DNA from: Cyanophora paradoxa
Lineage: Eukaryota; Glaucocystophyceae; Cyanophorales; Cyanophoraceae
Assembly: GCA_004431415.1 (NCBI GenBank)
Contig: QPMI01000408.1
Span: 496,001 to 560,000, forward strand
Reading direction: 5' to 3'
Length of the DNA stretch: 64,000 bases
Shown piece by piece: positions 30,855-42,248 of the stretch (positions within the stretch are counted from its first letter, which is position 1; each line of letters starts with the position of its first letter). Both the position numbers and the translations under genes were made by a program. The notes below the pieces were generated by a model. That model saw nothing but the letters and a program-made list of their open reading frames with translations, ran no database searches and was not told the DNA's origin.

Positions 30855-33800
30855 ATGGTGAGCCGAGGCTTGCGTCTGCATGGCGCTGTGAATGGATAGC
30901 GAGCGTGCTGACCGCCTGCCCCCAGGAGGACGGGGATAGCCGGGTGGAGGTCCTCGTTCGGGTCAGGCCTGTCCTGAAGCGCGAGGAGGGGACGCTGACG
31001 CCGGTCGAGTGCATCGATGTGAGCCGCGCTTCTTCGCCGGCGGGGCCTGCCCGCCGCCGAATCGCACCCCTCAACCCGGGGCGCCGCAGGAGCAAACTAT
31101 ACGGGTCAACCGGAGCGGAGGGCGCACGATCGAGTGTCAGTTCGACTGGATCTTCTCCCCGCACGCCTCTCAGAGCGATGTCTACGAGCGGGTCCGAGGT
31201 GCACCGGCCCGCGGCAGCGGGCCGATGAGCGTTAGCCGACGCGCCCGGCACGCAGGCGTCGTGGACAGCGTTCTCGCTGGCTACAACGGCACCATCTTCA
31301 CCTAGTGCGCCGCTGCGCCCGACTGGCGGGCCCCAGCGCGCGTAGCTAAGGCGGGTGGCCCCGCAGCGGCCAGACCGGGACGGGCAAGACGCACACGATG
31401 TCGGGGAGCCTGTTCGCGGACGGCGAGACGCGCGGCAAGAGCTTCCGGGTGCGCTCCGCGGCCGGCACTCCGCGGAGCACGCGTCCGCCGACCCGCGCCC
31501 CCGCAGAACTACGCGTACGAGGACGCCGAGGCGCGGCCCACGCACGGGCTCATCCCGCGCGCCATGGATCAAATCTTCGGCTACATCTCCGCCACGAACA
31601 AGAGCACCGACTACGTGGCCCGCGCCTCCTACATCCAGGCGCGCCCGCGCCGCCCGCTCCTCTGGCCGGCCGCGCCGTGACCGCCCCGCAGATCTACAAC
31701 GATCAAATCTACGACCTCCTGACGGGCGTTCCCGGGGCGCTTCCGCCCCCGACGCCCCGCACCGCGAACTTCGGCTCCAGCGGGCCCCTCCGCGCCTCGG
31801 GCAGCATGAACGGGGTACCCCTACCCCCGAAGCCCCCCCTGCGGTCCGCCCCCCCCTCTCCCCTCTCCCACTCCTTCCCCCTCCGTTCGCCTCACGGCTT
31901 CCCGCAGCGGGGGCAAGGGCTCGCTCCTCGAGATTAAGGAGGACGGGTTCGGGGGCGTGTACGTCTCGGGGGCGACGCAGGTGCCGGTCTCCTCGGCCGG
32001 CGACGTGATGTCCCTGTTGGCGTACGGCGCCGGCACGCGCGCCGTGCGGCACACGGAGCTCAACGCGAACAGCAGCCGGAGCCACACGATCCTGCAGCTG
32101 AGCCTCGAGCAGTCGCACCGGGGCCAGGGCGGCACGCCGGGCCCGCGCGTCCGCTCCAAGCTGAACCTGGTGGACCTCGCCGGCTCGGAGAAGTGGCGGG
32201 ACCCCGCCGCGCCCACGCAGGCGGCGCTGAAGGACCGCCTGGCGGAGATGACGGCCATCAACTCCTCCCTCTCCGCCCTCGCCAACTGCATCTACGCCCT
32301 CGCCGAGCGAGGCCCGCCGCTTCCTTCCCCCTTCCCTTCTCTTCCCTCCGCTCCCCCTCGTCTTACCGCGCGGCAGGCCGCACGCACATCCCGTACCGAG
32401 ACTCGAAGCTCACGCGGCTGCTCCAGGCCCGCCCCGCCCCCCTCCCCGCGCCTCCCGCATCGCGTCCCCTTCCCTTCTCTCCTGACTTCGTTCGCGCAGG
32501 ACTCGCTGGGCGGCAACTCGCGGACCGTCTTCATCGCGACGGTCTCCCCCTCCGAGCTCTCCGTCGACGAGGTCCGCGTACCCCCCCCCCCCTCCTCCCC
32601 CGCTTTCAAGAGAGGAGCTGACGCGCGTGCTCTTCCGCTCTGCGCAGACGGTGGCGACGCTCAAGTTCGCAGACGTGGCGCGGCGCGTGCGGGTGCGGCC
32701 CGAGCTCAACGCCGACGGGCCCCAGGGCGCCGACCCCGCCGCCGGTGCCCCCGGCCCCGCCCGGCGCCCCCCTTCCCTTCGACCTGACGCGCGCCGGTGC
32801 GCAGTGCGGGAGCTGGCTGCGCGGCTCATGGCGCAGCAGCGGCGCGTCTACGAGGAGAAGATCTCCATGCTCACCGTGCGCCCAAAACATCTCTGCACTT
32901 TAGGCTAAATTACTCTTGAGAGATTACACTCCAGCGCCGCCCGCGCCGCCTTCCTGACCGACACGGGCCCCCGCTCGGCAGAGGGTCCTGGAGGCCGCGG
33001 AGCGGCGGGCGGCGACGGAGACGGAGCTGACCGAGTCGCTGGAGCTGGAGAACGGTCTCCTGCGGGAGCAGCTGGCGGAGGCGGCGCGGGAGGCGGCGCA
33101 GCGGCGGGACGAGGCGGAGAGCCTCCAGACGAGCCTCGAGGAGGAGCGGGCCGCCAAGGCCCGCCTCACCCGCGCCCTCCACGAGGCCCTCGCCCTCCAG
33201 GAGCAGCTCCACACGGACTTCGCGCAGGGCGCCGCCGCCGCCGCCGTCGCCGCCGCCCACGCCCGGGCGCACCCACGCACGCCCTCCGCCGCCGCCACCG
33301 CCTCCACGGCCAGCCGGGCCAGCCTGGGCGGCTACGGCGCCGACGACTCCCTCGCGGAGAGCGAGGGGCCCCTCTCGCCCGGCTCGGCCCTTCCGTCGGT
33401 GCCCTCGCGCGCCTCGGGCCTCTCGCTCTCCCTCCGGACCGAGGCCCTGCCCTCCCCGCACCCGCCCCCGACCGCCTTCTCCGCCTCGGCGTCCCTGTCC
33501 TCGGCCGCCTCCTCCTCGCTCGCCCCGCCCCGCACCTCCTCTACCGTCGCATCCGACCCGCTGCCCCTTCCCTCCCCCTCCCCGCGCACCGCCCCGGGCC
33601 CCCGCGGGCCCCGCTCCCGAGGCGCGTACGACTACGACGCCGCTATCGCCCAGTGGCGCGCCTCCCTCGCGCGCGGCGACGCGGCCGCGGGGGCGCCGGC
33701 GGGCCCTCCGGGGGCACAGGCTGCCCCCTTCGAGGCTCCCCGGGGGAGCTACGACCCCGTGCCGCCCCCGCAGCCCCGCGTCTCGGTCCGGCGGCCCTCG

Positions 33801-35063
33801 GGCGGGGCCCCGCCCACCCCGCGCTGCCCGCCCTCCCGGACACGCCTCCCTCCCCCGCTCCTCCCGCCCGCCCCCGCCCTCGCCCCGCCCCGGGCCCGCC
33901 GCCCCTCCCGCGTACCACGCCCGCCGCGCGCTGGCGTACCCCCCCGCGGGGCTGCCATCGCTGGAGGAGGAGGAGCCGCCTCCGCCTCCGCCGCAGCCGC
34001 CGCGGCAGGGCCCGGGCGCGGGCTCGGGCAAGCCCCCCGCGGGCCCGCTGCGGGCGTCGGCGGGGACGCTGGCGGAGCTGAAGGAGAAAGAGGCGGAGCT
34101 GCGCAAGGCCGTGGCCCACCTGCAGCAGGCCGCCGCCAACGCCCGCCGCTCCCGCGGCCTGGGCGGCGCATCGGGGGCCGGCGTCTCCAGCTCGGGCGAC
34201 CTGCAGAAGCTGCTGGCGCGAACGCAGGCGGCCATGGCGCAGCTCGCCGCCGTCACGGGCTCCCCGGTCGCCGAGTACCCCGCCTCGCCCCGCTCCCGCT
34301 CCGCCTCCCCGCGCGCCTCCCGGGAGGCCGGGCTGCCCCCCGGCCCCCGCCCCTCCGCTCCTCCGGGGACGGCCTCGGGAGCGCCCGGCGGCTCTCCCCG
34401 CGGGCCTCGGAGCCGGCGTGGCCGCCGGCCTCCCCGCCGCCCGCGGGAGGCCCTCCAGCGCCCGCGCCTCCCACTCGGCCTCGCCCCGCCGCCCCACGCC
34501 GCCCCGCACGCCCTCGCCCCGCGCCCCGGGCGCCCCTCCCCTCCGCGCCCCGCACCGCCGGCCGCCGCGGCGCGCGGCGCGCCGGCGGCGGCGGGCGCGT
34601 GGCGGGGGCGGCGGCGGCGCCCTCGGCCGCCGCCGCGAGCTCGAAGGCGCCCGTGGGCTCCATGATCTACGTGATGGGCACCAGCCGCTCCTCCCTCGCT
34701 GCCCGCAAGGCCGCCACCTCCCCGCGGGCCCCCGCGGGCGCCCAGCCTGCCCCCGGCGCCGCCCCGTCCCCCCGCCCTATCTCCATCGCGCCCATCGCGC
34801 CCATCGCAGACGCCGCCCGACTGTACCAGCAGGCAGCGGCCGCGGCCGCGGCCGCCGCCTCCCCGCAGTACTACCCCCCGTTCCCGCCCGCGCAGCCCGC
34901 GTACCCCTCCTACCCCCCCGCGGCCACGTACCCCTACCCGTCCGCGCCCGTCGCGTACCCCCCTCCCCCGCCGGAGTCGTGGGGGTCGCAGTCGGGCGGC
35001 TTCTGGCCCCCGATCGCGGCCTCCCCGCGGGCCCCTCCCCGGCCTCCCGTTCAGGGCTGGTAG
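30855..35063 (+). CDS. Kinesin with N-terminal motor domain
   Basis: Microtubule motor. The initiation ATG (30855-30857) is followed at once by an intron; exon 2 (30926-31018) begins EDGDSRVEVLVRVRPVLKRE. Later exons (31090-31198, 31256-31304, 31367-31448, 31507-31638, 31692-31843, 31908-32311, 32377-32426, 32500-32571, 32648 on) are phase-consistent. The P-loop GQTGTGKTHTM is assembled across an intron (GTIFTY + GQTG). Switch I is NANSSRSH and switch II LNLVDLAGSE; SKLTRLLQDSLGGNSRT is also present. At least three introns use GC donors (31639, 32312, 32427). After the neck comes a coiled coil (TESLELENGLLREQLAEAAR) and a long Ser/Pro-rich tail ending SFWPPIAAS/VQGW-like residues, with frame changes I could not resolve. 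The kinesin class is not assigned. Confidence 0.88.
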
Positions 35064-35584
35064 CAGCGAAAGCCTTGTTTCATTGCAAGACAAAGGAAAT
35101 GATGAATATCTCGACTACAAGCTTGAGCGTCAGAGGTGGCGCGAAGCAACTTGGCAAGCTTGAGCCTAAATGTACTAGAATAACAGGGCGAAAATGCAGG
35201 CAGAAGGTCTATCGCCGAACACTGCTATGGCGCTTCGGCGCCATCAGGATTGCGGAGCCCGACGGAGTTTCTTGGTAGGGTTGGAGGGGCCCGCGTCGCC
35301 GTCGTCCGAGGTCGTAGGTTGCCGCTTGTGACTGTGGTCTTCCAAACTTAAACCGGCATCTGAGTCTGCGGAACGAGTAAGCGGGAGGAGGACTGAGTCT
35401 ACAGAGAGTGGGCGAGAGGAGCAGGGCAAAACCGCACAAGCGCTGCGGTTGCTCCGAGTGCGTGTCGAGAGCCCTTCTGCAGTGGGATCAGCAAGCGGGA
35501 AAGCGAGGTACAGCGAGATGAGGCCCTTGCCTGTCATTTCATTCTCGATAAGCTGCTCTCTCGTCAGGCGCTGTAGCAGACATG
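35064..35584. other. Convergent intergenic region
   Basis: About 520 bp between the kinesin stop and the stop of the minus-strand P-loop gene; AT-richer than the kinesin. No gene is seen. Confidence 0.35.
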
Positions 35585-38500
35585 TCAGATATTGTGGGAT
35601 GAGGGTGGATGGGGCGCGGGACGCACGGGACGGGGCGCAACAGCGGCAGCGGGGGCGGCCACCACAGGAACGGCAGGGGCAGCCACTACAGGAGCGGCGG
35701 CAGGGCCCGAGGCGGTCGCGCTGGGTGCAGGGGCGAGAGGCGCAGGGATGCTGGTGCCGGGCGCGGGCTCGGACTCGTCGTCATCGTCGATCCAGACCCC
35801 CTCATCGGACCCCTCGTCGCTCTCGACGGGGGCCACCTCGTCGCCGGCCATGACGGGCGTGATGCCCAGCGCCTCGTGGCACTCCTTCCGCACCTCGCGG
35901 ATCTTCTCATCGCCTGCCGCTTCGCCCCCCAGGCTGCGGGCACGAGGACGCTAAGCGGCACCCTTCGCAGCGGGGCGTAGCGCGGCACGGACTTTGCGAT
36001 GATGCCCGTGGCGAAGTTGAAGAGGCCGAGGCCCACATAGTAGGCCCGGCAGAAGCGTGCAAGCCCAGCGCTCCCAAAGCGGGCCTCAGCGGCTTCGCGG
36101 CTCCTGGAGGGGTTTCAGGCGGGCGGCGGGGAGCGCGAGGAGGCAGCATGTCGCACGAAGAGAGCTCATCGGCGTGCTTGCGAAAGAGGTCCACGGCAGG
36201 CCTGCGGTAGGCCTGGAATACCTTCTGCCCCTGCTCGATAATCTGCCGCGCTATCAGCCGAGGCCGCTGCGACCGGGGCCGATACACAGCGCACGGAGGT
36301 TCGCATCTCATCGAAGACGTGGCCCCGAACGCCTTTGATTGCGAGCTTGTTCGCCTGTGAAGAGGCTGTCGTCTGCCGGGTGCGCGTACTGGCGCCCGCG
36401 TTCTGGGCACGCGGGTCTGCATCTTTTCCCTGCACAACCTAGTCGGTAACAAAACGAGCTGGGCGGAAAGGGATTGGAACCTGGATCTTGGCCCCGCCCA
36501 AGAGGACTCGGCGAAACCCCGCCTGCAAATCCTTCTCCTGCGCAGCACCTTGGCCCATCAGCTACCAGAGTACAATGCTGCCATACACAGGGACGCACGG
36601 TATACGGCTTGAATTTGGCGGAGCCGGGCTTGTCCACAGGGACGGGGTCGAGCTGTAGATGAGGAGCTCAGGGGCGCGCAGAGGAAGCAGCGGTCGCCTT
36701 ACCAGGGGGATGTGCTTGAGGGTTTCCATTAACTTCAAAGAGACTCCTGTTGCTGCATCGGGCATCCTGATGACTGGGCTCAGCTGCCAGTTTCAATCCG
36801 GCACCCCAAGGAGTTCGCACTTCGAATGCAGGGCCCCGGCGCGCTTGAACAGGTCCACTTTAGCCTGCCTGCGCCACGCCAGACCTGTCATGCAAGAGAA
36901 CGGCGCGGCGGTAGCAGCAGCTGATTCACGCACGTGTGGTAGTACCAGCGGAGGAATTTGCCGGAGAAGCGATCCCAGAGCTTGGAATACGCATCGTCAT
37001 CCTGGGCGAATTGAGGGATCGCCACGTTCTGAAAATCAAATGAGCAATCCAGCAGGCAGCAGCTAGGACTCGCGGGGCGGGCGAGACCTCGAAGGCAGTG
37101 TCGAGCCGTGTAAGGAGGGTCTTGGTGTCGTCCCGGACCCAGCTGAGGATGCCACGCCCGACCTCCCCGTCCCGACTGAAGAGCCGCTCGGTGATGACAT
37201 CCAGGGTCCCGAGCACCAGGTACGCCGCCTGCACGCGCACTCAGGCGGGGCTGGGGCAGCATGTGAGTGCAGGGACGCACGGGATCGTAAATGTATAGAT
37301 TCACGGTGTCCCAGCAATCGCGCAGCTTGCTCGAGCTCATGAGCGCCGAGACCCCCTGCACGGCGAAAAGCGTGAGCTGGACGTTGCCTCCCCCCCCTCC
37401 CCCCCCTTCCCCCCCCTTCCCCCCCTCCCCCCCCTCCCCCCTCCCCCCCCCTCCCCCCCCTCTCCCCCCCTCCCCCTCCCCCCCTCCCCTTCCCCCCCTC
37501 CCCCGCCCCGTTGCCCCCGGGGGGTACATGTCCACGACTCACGTCACCGTCGGTGTCCCAGCGCTGGGTGAAGGCCTCGTCGGAGAGGGTGCTTGCGACA
37601 TCAGCCGCAGCCTTCTCAAAGAGGTCTTGCAGCTCGCCAGGAAGCATCTTTGACTCCTCCTCGAGATCTTTCGCTAACTCCTCCAGGCGCGGGCCAGTGA
37701 GCTCGCGCGCTGCCGCCCAGCAGGAGTCCTGCACGTCCTCCGGAAAGCACTTGAGCTCGAAAAGGGTGACGGCCTGCAGGACGCGACTTCAAAATGAAAC
37801 GAGACAGATTCAAAAGGCCTTCAAACCAACGCACCGGGCCAACGGCCTCCGTCAGCGGGGTGACAACTTCGCTCTGGAGGGTCCTGAGGGCAGCCTGAGC
37901 GCGCGTGGCGCGCGGGGCGACTCCCAGCCTGAGCGCCGCCTCCCAGAGGCGGTCCAGCCTGCAAGATTGCTCAGTGATGGGCCTGGGGCGCAGGCAGGAC
38001 GGCTCGGCACCAGGTGTCGTCGCTCCAGGAGCCGCCGGTGACAGTGAGGTGCTTCATGATCATGTTCACGTGGCCTTCCGACGCCGCCAGGTGGCCGTCT
38101 GTCAAGCTACAACGCACCCACTGCCGGAACCCTTTTGGATTGTAGATGAGCTTCTGGAGCTGCGCGTGGCGTGTGTAAGATCTCGCGCAGCAGTGAAAGA
38201 GAGAAGCAAAAGCACCGAATTCCTGATGTGCCCAATGTTGTGCTCATTGCCACCGCCGTGCACAGGATTGAAGACGACGACGAGCGGGGTCTTGAGGGCA
38301 ATAAAGTCGAGCCAGACCTTGGAGGGGGGCAGTCCCTGGACGTTGTCTCCAACCAGCAGTGACCGCACCTGCGAGGCGTTGTAACTGTATGCGTTCGAGG
38401 CGTTGGTGGGACAGGGGAAGGCAGCAACGAACATCGTCACCGCAGCCACTCTTTGCCTGAATTACGATGAAGCCTACATCAGCTTCGCGCCGTGCGGCCC

Positions 38501-41500
38501 TCGCAACGAGAGACCGCTGGAAGGGCGTCAGGTCTTTGTGGATGCCCTGTGCGGACAGCGTGAGGAGCACGAAAGGACGTCAGAATGAAGACTGGTGGGC
38601 GTACTGGCGCGCTCAGGAAGACAAGCTCAGGAAGGTTCGGCGGGAGGCAGAGTGGCACTTCAAAAACGACAGGGTCTTCGTCCGGATTCTCAGGGTCGTT
38701 GAGAAGTCCTGGCTGCTCCATCGTGGCCCTGCAACAGGATAAGAACACGGACGACAGGAGCAGGCACCACTGCGCTACCGCACAGGATGGCAGTGTTGCG
38801 GAGCCCGAAGAAGGCCAGGGTCGCGCTAGGCGCGTAGATGTTGAAGCGCTGAACCGACCCAAGGACTTTCTGGACGCTTTCCGTGATCACAAGTTTCTCT
38901 GACATCGACCTGAATTCAGTGCATGCTGGGGACATTGACCAAATCAAAGTAAGATGCTCACTGGGGTTGAGGTTGAAGGCGAGGGCGTTGTTCGTCTCGG
39001 CCTGCGTCAGGCCGAAGGTCGGCCCGACCTGCGCGGAACGTGAGGGTGGAAAGGGGGTGGGAAGGGGTGTGGGACCTCGCTCGCGACGAGGTCAGATTCT
39101 GGTAGGGCGTCCTCCGGCTCCTGCTCGTCCCCCTCAGCAGCCCGGAGCTGCTCCTGCTGCTTCTTTCGCTCGTCCAGCTCAGTGAACTTCTCTCTCAGCC
39201 GCAGCGCTCCCTGCGCGGAGCGCCGCCGGATCTGCAGTGCCGCCGTGCCAACCGTGCTCCGCACGACCTGCCCCATCGAGTAAGGCAAGAGGGCAGATCT
39301 CGGAAAGAAGGCAGCTCTCAGAGGCAGGCAGAAGACACCTCGTGAAGCCAGGTAGTGTTATCCGCCGTGCTGCAAGGGAGCATGCCTTGTGTGAGCTTGA
39401 ATTGCCCCCAGTCTTCGGGTTCCATCTCGGGGAGGGGCTGGCTGATCCAGTCCTTTGCCGCGTTCTTGAGGGCGCTGAGGCCGCTTTCGCCCTTGGTCTT
39501 CCGCGCCATCAACTTCGCCTTCTGCGATGCCTTGCCCTCGCCCTTGGCCTTGGCCTTCGGTGGCGACAGTTTCTTGCACGCCGCCTCCCGCGTCTTCGCG
39601 TCCTCCCAGTAACGCAGCGTCTCGACCTGAAGCGAAGGTAAGTGAGGCGGGCAAAGTTTTCGGGGGCTTCAATGCGCGCGTACCTTGATAATCGGCTGAA
39701 AGCGAGTGGGGTCTGCGGTCGGCGAAACCACAAGGCGGCGTTCACCAGCGTCATCCTCAGGCCCCACTACGATGGCGGGCCCCTCAGGACTATCCCGGCG
39801 GAGCTCAATGTACACAGGAGTGTCTCCGGGACCCGTCACCAGCACAGCAACGAGGCAGAGACCCGCAGCCTAAGCGTGCACGGTCAGAGAAAGAATGGCC
39901 TTTATAACATAAGAAGATCGGGTCCCTCACCAAGGGAACAGGGCAGACCAAAGGCCGCGCGCCGTCGGAGCTGGAGGTCTCGCTGACGCCGATAAGAGAG
40001 GGTGTTTCTTGGTCGGGGGCATGGAAACGACCCTCCGGCATCGCGGTCGCCTGCATGTAGAAGCCAAATTGCGCCACTGAAGCATCGGCAGGGTGAATGC
40101 GCCAGTTTGATGTGCCCCTGGAAAGGAGCCGGTGCGACGATGGGTCCTGGACTGGCTTGGAGAGGTCGGTGTGCGCAAGGTGTACCTTTATAATCGTCAG
40201 AAACACAATTCATAAAAGGTGACAGAGAAGCAAGAGCACGCACGTAACCCGTGCCGTCCGGCTCGACGAGGCTGAGGCTGGTCAGCGTTTGCGGTTTGCG
40301 ACCTTCTGACTTGTCCGAGCCTGTCACCGACCCTTCCTTGGTCGCACTGTCTAGGATTGCGAGCTGCGAGCAGAGAGTCAGCATAGCTCTGGCGACGAGG
40401 AGAAAGCAAGGGCCTAGACCTGGAGGAAGATCTGCATGTCCGGCATGTAATCAGGGACGAAGTTTAATTTATATCTCTTCACGCCGTCAACCTCCTGTTC
40501 AAACATCATATCTCAGAAAAAGAAAAAGAAAAAGAAAGGAAGGGGGCGCACCGAGTGCAGTTCGCCAAAGCGTGTGATAAGACAATCGACGAAGTGGCTG
40601 TCGGGACAGGCCTTGTGCTCCAGGATGGCTCCCGCGATGGTTGACTTGCCTGCACAGGTGCACCTTTAATGGCGTGAACGCACTGTAAAGGCGATGGATC
40701 AATTACCTGTGCCGTTCAGGCCAAGGAAGGACACACACAAGCGGCGGGCCTCGGTAAGGGCTTTGTTGGCGACGTCCAGGTCGATCTCCTGCAACAGTGC
40801 TAGCTGTTTGGCTTGGGCTGCTGTCAGGGACCCGCGACGGAGTTCGTTGATGAGTCGTTCGGCAAAGTTGTGGGCAAGTTCCACAGTGTCGTCGTTTGGC
40901 TGGTTCTGAAGCGCGCGCGTCACCGCCTCAATGAGTTCCGTCCTCATCGCTTGTCCCGAAGGAACAGGCCCATCCAAAGGAGATTTGAACATCATGCTCT
41001 CGTCGAGCATTTCGCCATGTTCGTTTTCTTGATCGCCGCCTGAGCCTGCTGTAGCTGGAGCTGCACTTGAAGAGCTAGCTGGCACAATATTGACTTCCCC
41101 GTTGGTGGCTGGAGCCATGGCCGGGAAGTTCAACCCCAGCATACTGCCCCCTGCAATCGGTTGGTGGTAAGAATGCGAAGAAGGAAGGAAGAAGGAAGGC
41201 GAACTGCAGGGCGCACCAGAGCGGGCGCCGCAGCGCTCGCATGGGCAAACAGGATAACCATCTGGAAGTTTTGTACATCCGGCAACTATGCAAAGGCGAG
41301 GTTGCGTTGGAACCAGCTCCCCAAGCTTCTTCGCGTCCTTGATGCCCGCGGTGCTGAGATCCTTGACAAACTCGGGTCCGTGGTGCTTGCGCACGCATGG
41401 CGTACAGAAGAAGTGCGCGTGTTTACGCCGCGAGCATTGAAAAGCATGCTGGCCGTTGACGACCTGCCCGCTGCGCATGCGGTTTGTTCCTTAGCGCTCA

Positions 41501-41609
41501 GGACGAACTCCGGCATGCGATCGCACCAGGCGTGACACTTCTTAACTCGAATGCCATTCTTCGATAGCTTGGCGGAGACAAGCGTGCTCTGCTTGGCTTT
41601 TCGGGCCAT
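35585..41609 (-). CDS. Large zinc-motif P-loop NTPase, possibly dynamin-superfamily-like
   Basis: Multi-exon minus-strand gene. The start MARKAKQSTLVSAKLSKNG (41609) leads to a Cys/His cluster: CHAWCDRMPEF, then after a 41-nt intron FQCSRRKHAHFFCTPCVRKH and CIVAGCTKLP, which looks like a zinc-binding module. Then comes LCVSFLGLNGTGKSTIAGAI, a Walker A assembled across an intron (exon ends 40707, next starts 40649), followed by FGELHSEQEVDGVKRYKLNF. Long helical regions follow: LRLREKFTELDERKKQQEQL, DVQDSCWAAARELTGPRLEE, DDDAYSKLWDRFSGKFLRW. The acidic/Pro-Ala tail includes EGSDEGVWIDDDDESE. The layout recalls large GTPases such as SLIP-GC, but no DxxG or N/TKxD motif was identified, so the nucleotide and family are uncertain. 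Base composition is less GC-rich than its neighbours. Many inner junctions are unproven. Confidence 0.5.
36435..36560 (-). repeat. tRNA-derived SINE-like element
   Basis: The minus strand shows an A-box-like TAGCTGATGGGCCAAGG and, about 85 nt on, a B box GGTTCCAATCC. This is the internal Pol III promoter layout of tRNA-derived SINEs. It lies in a non-coding part of the P-loop NTPase gene. No full tRNA fold is evident. Confidence 0.42.
37388..37510. repeat. Polypyrimidine C(n)T tract
   Basis: About 120 nt of almost pure C with single T/TT interruptions, in an intron of the minus-strand NTPase gene (G-rich on the transcribed strand). Confidence 0.85.
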
Positions 41610-41794
41610 CGAAACCTGCTGGTCAGTCTGCTCAGAAGACTGCTCAGTCGGAGGTCTAGCTGCGTTTGGCGAATGAAGTAAGATTAGCTTACCGCACTGC
41701 CGCTTGCGTCCCGCTTCTGGCTGTGCCGCTACGTTTGGGATCGCCGGGTTGACCGAGTTCCCATCGCCGAGTTGACTTCTGGTGAACGCAGCAC

Positions 41795-41842
41795 CTAGAT
41801 CTCCGAGTAATAACGCATCTAGATCTCCGAGTAATAACGCAG
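41795..41842. repeat. 24-bp direct duplication
   Basis: CTAGATCTCCGAGTAATAAC plus four bases occurs twice head to tail (41795-41818, 41819-41842), upstream of the NTPase start. It could hold duplicated promoter elements or be a recent slippage product. Confidence 0.7.
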
Positions 41843-42248
41843 CGTTCGATCCCGCCAAGTGCGGTTAAAACGTGCGTGTTTGCCCGTGCGCCTACGTGCA
41901 GCGACTGCGGGTGCCAGGGTTAGTCCGCACAGAGAGTGTCTGTGCAGAGAAGTACGCACACGAAGCGAAGCACGCAAACGTTCGACCTAGTATACGGTAG
42001 TGGCCACACCTGCTGGAGACTGCCGCCATTACCGGGGTACAGGTGTTGGGCTCGGGCGCTGCCCCGGAACTGGCCGCCCCGTCCCCGTCCGCGCCCTCTC
42101 TGCACGGCGCGCCTCGGCGGGGCGCCTCGGCGCGCCGCGCGCACGCCGTGCCGGGCCGATCAATTGCAAGCCTCACGTCCACACTGTACCCCACCAAGCA
42201 ACGGCTGCAGGTCGCTCAGGCGCTGCAGCTGCGCATGCACGCTGCGAG

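Noticed and set aside
32910-35093. 727-codon minus-strand open frame opposite the kinesin tail
   Set aside because: Gly/Arg/Ala-only composition and exact antisense position to the kinesin's Ser/Pro-rich region; a shadow frame caused by high GC.
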